From JBMYZL01 sp049610385 (lineage in GTDB: Bacteria; Bacteroidota; Bacteroidia; Flavobacteriales_D; Sanyastnellaceae), in NCBI GenBank assembly GCA_049610385.1, contig JBMYZL010000009.1, forward strand, positions 1 to 64,000: 64,000 nucleotides of DNA. The letters are read 5' to 3'. Positions 60,753 to 64,000 of the stretch are shown here, piece by piece. The notes under the pieces are model-generated. The model was not told where the DNA came from and did no database searches. It saw nothing but the letters and a program-made list of their open reading frames with translations. Within the stretch, counting starts at the first letter, position 1. Each line of letters starts with the position of its first letter. Made by a program: the position numbers and the translations under genes.

Positions 60753-61871
60753 ATGACTTCACAACCCAAACAATTGGAAAACACATTTGCTGTGATCATG
60801 GCCGGCGGTGTTGGATCTCGGTTCTGGCCCATGAGCCGTTCCGCTCGTCCTAAGCAATTTTTGGACATTCTAGGCACCGGACGCTCATTGATTCAAATGA
60901 CCTTTGATCGCCTGGCCCATTTGGTGCCGGCTGATCACATCCTTGTGGTGACCCAAGAGCGATATCGCAGTCTTGTGGCAGAACATCTGCCCACCTTGCC
61001 AGCAGAAAATGTCTTGTGTGAGCCCTTCATGCGCAATACCGCTCCTTGCATTGCATATGCCAACCACTGGGTGGCTGCCAAATCGAAGAATCCGGGCGAA
61101 GCGGCCATGATTGTGGCCCCCGCCGACCATCTGATTTTGGACGAATCGGGATTTCTCGAAATTGCAAGACTGGGGCTCGAATTGACTTTGGAAACCGAGC
61201 AATTGGTGACGCTCGGCATCAAGCCGTCTCGTCCAGACACCGGCTACGGTTACATTCAATTCGAAGACCTTGAAGGTGCATCCGATTCTCGGATTCGATC
61301 TGTGAAAACCTTCACCGAAAAGCCAAACTTGGAATTGGCCGAATCTTTCCTTGCCTCGGGTGATTTTTACTGGAATTCGGGGATTTTCATTTGGTCTTTG
61401 AACAACATCCAGTCCGCTTTTGAAGAACACCTGCCCGATATGCAGCATCTCTTCACAGAACGGGCAGACGCCTTCGCCACTGCAGCAGAGGCGGAAGCGA
61501 TTTCGACCATCTACAGTGATTGTGACAACATATCCATTGACTACGGTGTCATGGAAAAGGCCCCAAATGTGGCGGTGGTGTTGAGCGATTTCGGGTGGAG
61601 TGACCTTGGAACATGGGGTTCCTTACATGAAAAATTGACCCTCGATGAGATGGGCAATGGCATTGCAGGAGCGAAACTGGATGCACAAGATGCTGCTGGC
61701 AACGTGGTGGTCTCCGACCAAAAAGGCAAGTTGATTGCTCTGCGAGGACTCGACAATTTCATTGTCGTCGACACTGAAGATGCTTTGCTGATTTGCCCCA
61801 AGACAGAGGAACAATGGATCAAACAGTTGGTGACTCGACTGAAAGTTGACCGTGGTGAACCCATGATTTGA
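60753..61871 (+). CDS. manC: Mannose-1-phosphate guanylyltransferase
   Basis: ManC joins GTP and mannose-1-phosphate to GDP-mannose, the donor for mannose and fucose-derived surface glycans. The 372-residue protein has VIMAGGVGSRFWPMSR near residue 14 and the FMRNTAPCIAYA, PADHLILD, GYGYIQFE and VKTFTEKP segments, ending before the isomerase domain found in bifunctional forms, so it is the monofunctional type. It follows the tiny lipoprotein gene. It converges on fumC; the 278-base gap 61872-62149 shows no gene that I can support, only short frames broken by stops. Confidence 0.95.
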   Translation: MTSQPKQLENTFAVIMAGGVGSRFWPMSRSARPKQFLDILGTGRSLIQMTFDRLAHLVPADHILVVTQERYRSLVAEHLPTLPAENVLCEPFMRNTAPCIAYANHWVAAKSKNPGEAAMIVAPADHLILDESGFLEIARLGLELTLETEQLVTLGIKPSRPDTGYGYIQFEDLEGASDSRIRSVKTFTEKPNLELAESFLASGDFYWNSGIFIWSLNNIQSAFEEHLPDMQHLFTERADAFATAAEAEAISTIYSDCDNISIDYGVMEKAPNVAVVLSDFGWSDLGTWGSLHEKLTLDEMGNGIAGAKLDAQDAAGNVVVSDQKGKLIALRGLDNFIVVDTEDALLICPKTEEQWIKQLVTRLKVDRGEPMI

Positions 61872-62149
61872 CGGCATCTGACAACCTTCAATCCCAATTT
61901 CTCAACACCAACCGTGAGGCTTTGATGCTGACTCACAGCGTGATCTCAGCTGGAGCCATTTTTACCGCATCGGATGCGCAAGATTGTGGCGTGTGACTTG
62001 ACTCTGGGGTCGAGTCCGGATTCCTCTACACCGCCGGCCTGAAACCGAGCGCGTATTTTGTTGGGTTCAACAAAAATGATGTTGGCGAAACCCGAAACAT
62101 CTGTTTTCAGGCCCACTGGAATCCGATAAAAACAAAAACGGGGCAAATC

Positions 62150-63547
62150 TCAATTGCGGCCTGTCATGTTCGCTGGAACCACCCAAGCCTCATATTCCGA
62201 CTCGGTCAGGTGGCCTGACGCCAACGCAGCCGCTTTCAATGTCGTACCCTCGGCATGAGCCTTTTTGGCAATCTCGGCAGCCTTGTAATAGCCAATGTGT
62301 GGATTCAAGGCCGTGACCAACATCAGGCTGTTGTTCACGAGCTCTTGGATCCGCTCGTGATTCGGTGCAATGCCATCCACACAATGTTTGGCAAAAGAAA
62401 CGCAGGCATCACCAATCAATTGGGCCGACTCAAGGATGTTTCGCGCCATCATGGGTTTGAAAACATTCAATTCATAATGGCCCTGGGTGCCTCCGACCGA
62501 GATAGCGACATCATTTCCCATGACTTGGGCACACACCATGGTGATGGCTTCGGATTGGGTCGGGTTGACTTTCCCCGGCATGATGCTTGAACCTGGCTCA
62601 TTTGCCGGGATGATGATTTCGCCAATGCCCGAGCGCGGGCCAGAGGCCATCATGCGAATGTCATTGGCCATTTTGTTGAGGGCAACAGCCAACTGTTTGA
62701 GCGCCCCATGAGTCTCCACAATCGCGTCATGTGCCGCGAGGGCTTCAAATTTGTTTTCGGCCGTAACAAATGGCATGCCAGTGGATTCAGAGATGTGCGC
62801 AGCAACCCGTTCAGCATATCCTTCAGGGGTGTTGATGCCCGTGCCCACAGCAGTGCCGCCCAAAGCCAACTCCTGCAAATGCGGGAGGGTATTTCGCAGC
62901 GCCCGCATTCCGTGGTTCAATTGCGCCACATAACCACTGAATTCTTGACCCAAAGTCAAAGGGGTGGCATCCATCAAATGCGTCCGGCCAATTTTCACGA
63001 CATCCATGAAAGCCTTGGATTTGGCCTCGAAGCTGTCACGCAAACGCTCCACCCCGGGCAACGTCACTTGCACAATTTTCATATAAGCCGCGATGTGCAT
63101 GGCAGTGGGGTAGGTGTCATTCGACGATTGCGACTTGTTGACATCGTCGTTCGGGTGGATTGGCTTTTCCCCTTGGCCTAGTTGGCCTCCAGCCAGAACA
63201 TGGGCCCGATTGGCAACAACCTCATTCACATTCATGTTTGACTGGGTGCCACTACCGGTCTGCCAAACGACCAGGGGAAACGAATCATCCAGTTGACCGG
63301 CCAAAATTTCTTCACATGCGGCCACAATGCGTTCACACTTGTCTTGAGCAAGCACCCCCAATTCCGCATTGGTCTTCGCTGCCGATTTTTTCAAGTGGGC
63401 AAATGCGTAGACAATTTCCATGGGCATGGATCCTGATGGACCAATTTTGAAATTGTTGCGTGAACGCTCTGTCTGGGGTCCCCAGTATGCATCAGCGGGG
63501 ACTTTCACCTCGCCGATGGTGTCTTTTTCAATGCGAAAATCGGACAT
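62150..63547 (-). CDS. fumC: Class II fumarate hydratase
   Basis: FumC interconverts fumarate and malate in the citric acid cycle. The 465-residue protein has GSGTQSNMNVNEV, the SSNDTYPTAMHIAA region, HLMDATPLTLGQEFSGY and the fumarase/aspartase signature GSSIMPGKVNPTQ, typical for the iron-independent homotetrameric type. The start is ATG 63547 (MSDFRIEKDTIGEVKVPAD). It lies 80 bases downstream of prfB on the same strand. Downstream of its stop the minus strand has T-rich DNA (62103-62140) without a convincing stem, so termination is unclear. Confidence 0.97.
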   Translation of the reverse strand: MSDFRIEKDTIGEVKVPADAYWGPQTERSRNNFKIGPSGSMPMEIVYAFAHLKKSAAKTNAELGVLAQDKCERIVAACEEILAGQLDDSFPLVVWQTGSGTQSNMNVNEVVANRAHVLAGGQLGQGEKPIHPNDDVNKSQSSNDTYPTAMHIAAYMKIVQVTLPGVERLRDSFEAKSKAFMDVVKIGRTHLMDATPLTLGQEFSGYVAQLNHGMRALRNTLPHLQELALGGTAVGTGINTPEGYAERVAAHISESTGMPFVTAENKFEALAAHDAIVETHGALKQLAVALNKMANDIRMMASGPRSGIGEIIIPANEPGSSIMPGKVNPTQSEAITMVCAQVMGNDVAISVGGTQGHYELNVFKPMMARNILESAQLIGDACVSFAKHCVDGIAPNHERIQELVNNSLMLVTALNPHIGYYKAAEIAKKAHAEGTTLKAAALASGHLTESEYEAWVVPANMTGRN

Positions 63548-63627
63548 GATATCGGTTCTAAAATGTGTGGTTATCTCGTGGGGTTTTCAGCATGGTGATG
63601 CGAACCTTCGCCACTGAAATGTCGCTG

Positions 63628-64000
63628 TCAACGAGCGTTTTCCGTTTGGGCCGCACCGGATCCGGCTTGCATCAAAAAGGCCTTCAAAAACCCATCGATT
63701 TCGCCATTCATCACTGCATCGACATTGGACGTCTCATGGTTTGTTCGGACGTCTTTCACCATTTTGTAGGGCTGCATGACGTAAGATCGAATTTGAGATC
63801 CCCATTCGATTTTCTTTTTCCCAGCTTCGATTTCTGCACGGGCTTCATTCCGTTTGGCCAGCTCCATTTCAAACAATTGTGACTTGAGCAATTGCATGGC
63901 CTTTTCCTTGTTCCCGAGTTGAGAACGGGTCTCGGTGTTGTCAATAATGATGCCTGTGGGTGCGTGCCGCAAGCGAACACCTGTCTCAACTTTATTGACG
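63628..64000 (-). CDS. prfB: Peptide chain release factor 2, C-terminal part
   Basis: Only the last 123 codons are in the window; the 5' end lies beyond the right edge. The visible part starts VNKVETGVRLRHAPTGI, directly after where the GGQ motif should be, and continues RSQLGNKEKAMQLL, WGSQIRSYVMQPYKMVKD and NVDAVMNGEIDGFL, which is the RF2-specific end (RF1 differs here). RF2 reads UGA and UAA stops. The programmed frameshift site found in many prfB genes would be outside the window. Confidence 0.95.
   Translation of the reverse strand, partial: VNKVETGVRLRHAPTGIIIDNTETRSQLGNKEKAMQLLKSQLFEMELAKRNEARAEIEAGKKKIEWGSQIRSYVMQPYKMVKDVRTNHETSNVDAVMNGEIDGFLKAFLMQAGSGAAQTENAR

Noticed and set aside
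62103..62140. Terminator after fumC suggested by T-rich DNA.
   Set aside because: The T-rich stretch is present but I could not find a stable stem in front of it.
61946..62146. A 66-codon minus-strand frame after fumC.
   Set aside because: Short, no recognisable motif or start context; a plus-strand frame through the same DNA is also broken by a stop. I treat the 278-base gap as non-coding.

Overview
The window looks like chromosomal DNA of a Bacteroidota bacterium, most likely in or near Flavobacteriales, with a base composition close to half G+C. The evidence is the gliding-motility lipoprotein GldH next to a PSP1/RicT protein, a type IX secretion (T9SS) C-terminal sorting region on a secreted peptidase, TonB-dependent receptors with a CarboxypepD-like N-terminal domain, the phylum-restricted families DUF2480, DUF4271, DUF6427 and IPExxxVDY, the long form of IspG, and start-proximal promoter boxes of the TAnnTTTG/TAnnTTCG type. 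Shine-Dalgarno sequences are generally absent. Nearly all the DNA is coding and the genes are mostly housekeeping; I see no insertion sequence, prophage, CRISPR array, rRNA or tRNA gene.

Layout. 1-4780 (minus) is the first 1593 codons of a very large secreted GH81 beta-1,3-glucanase that runs off the left edge; its tail is built from carbohydrate-binding-like modules and Cys/Asp-rich repeats, three of them almost identical at DNA level. metG and a single-domain response regulator follow on the plus strand. A 603-base gap (7494-8096) holds only what may be a decayed gene. 8097-12016 (minus) has a TonB-dependent receptor and asd. 12095-20450 (plus) has a 1065-residue lamin-tail-domain secreted protein, then DUF4271, hemD, rnpA, an S41 protease and an O-antigen-ligase-like protein. 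A fused GT2-GT9 glycosyltransferase lies opposite. 22261-30915 (mostly plus) has purD, two small membrane-protein genes, purQ, dxs, DUF2480 and polA. 30920-34561 (minus) carries secreted proteins and an M43 metallopeptidase; 34731-36108 (plus) a rhodanese lipoprotein and a fatty acid hydroxylase. 36275-45212 (minus) is a tightly packed run: VWA protein, ChlI-like AAA+ ATPase, recO, a haem-type TonB receptor, holB, ricT and gldH. 45285-49499 (plus) has two membrane-surface glycosyltransferases and ispG. 49616-58277 (minus) has lspA, a DksA-like protein, ileS, pyk, an IPExxxVDY protein, rnc, fabF and acpP. 58334-60533 (minus) has a nitroreductase resembling iodotyrosine deiodinase and an MlaEF-type ABC transporter; then a tiny lipoprotein and manC (plus), fumC (minus) and the 3' end of prfB (minus).

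Together the genes describe an envelope-centred lifestyle: extracellular laminarin-type glucan and protein degradation, T9SS/gliding, TonB uptake, LPS/O-antigen assembly and lipid transport, in among core translation, replication, purine, isoprenoid, haem and fatty acid genes. The points most worth a second look are the modular GH81 enzyme with its homogenised repeats, a promoter box sitting exactly 4 bases before several start codons (suggesting leaderless mRNAs), the GT2-GT9 fusion, the deiodinase-like enzyme with its substrate-binding triad intact, and the ChlI-like/VWA pair. I did not find a convincing wholly new multi-gene system.
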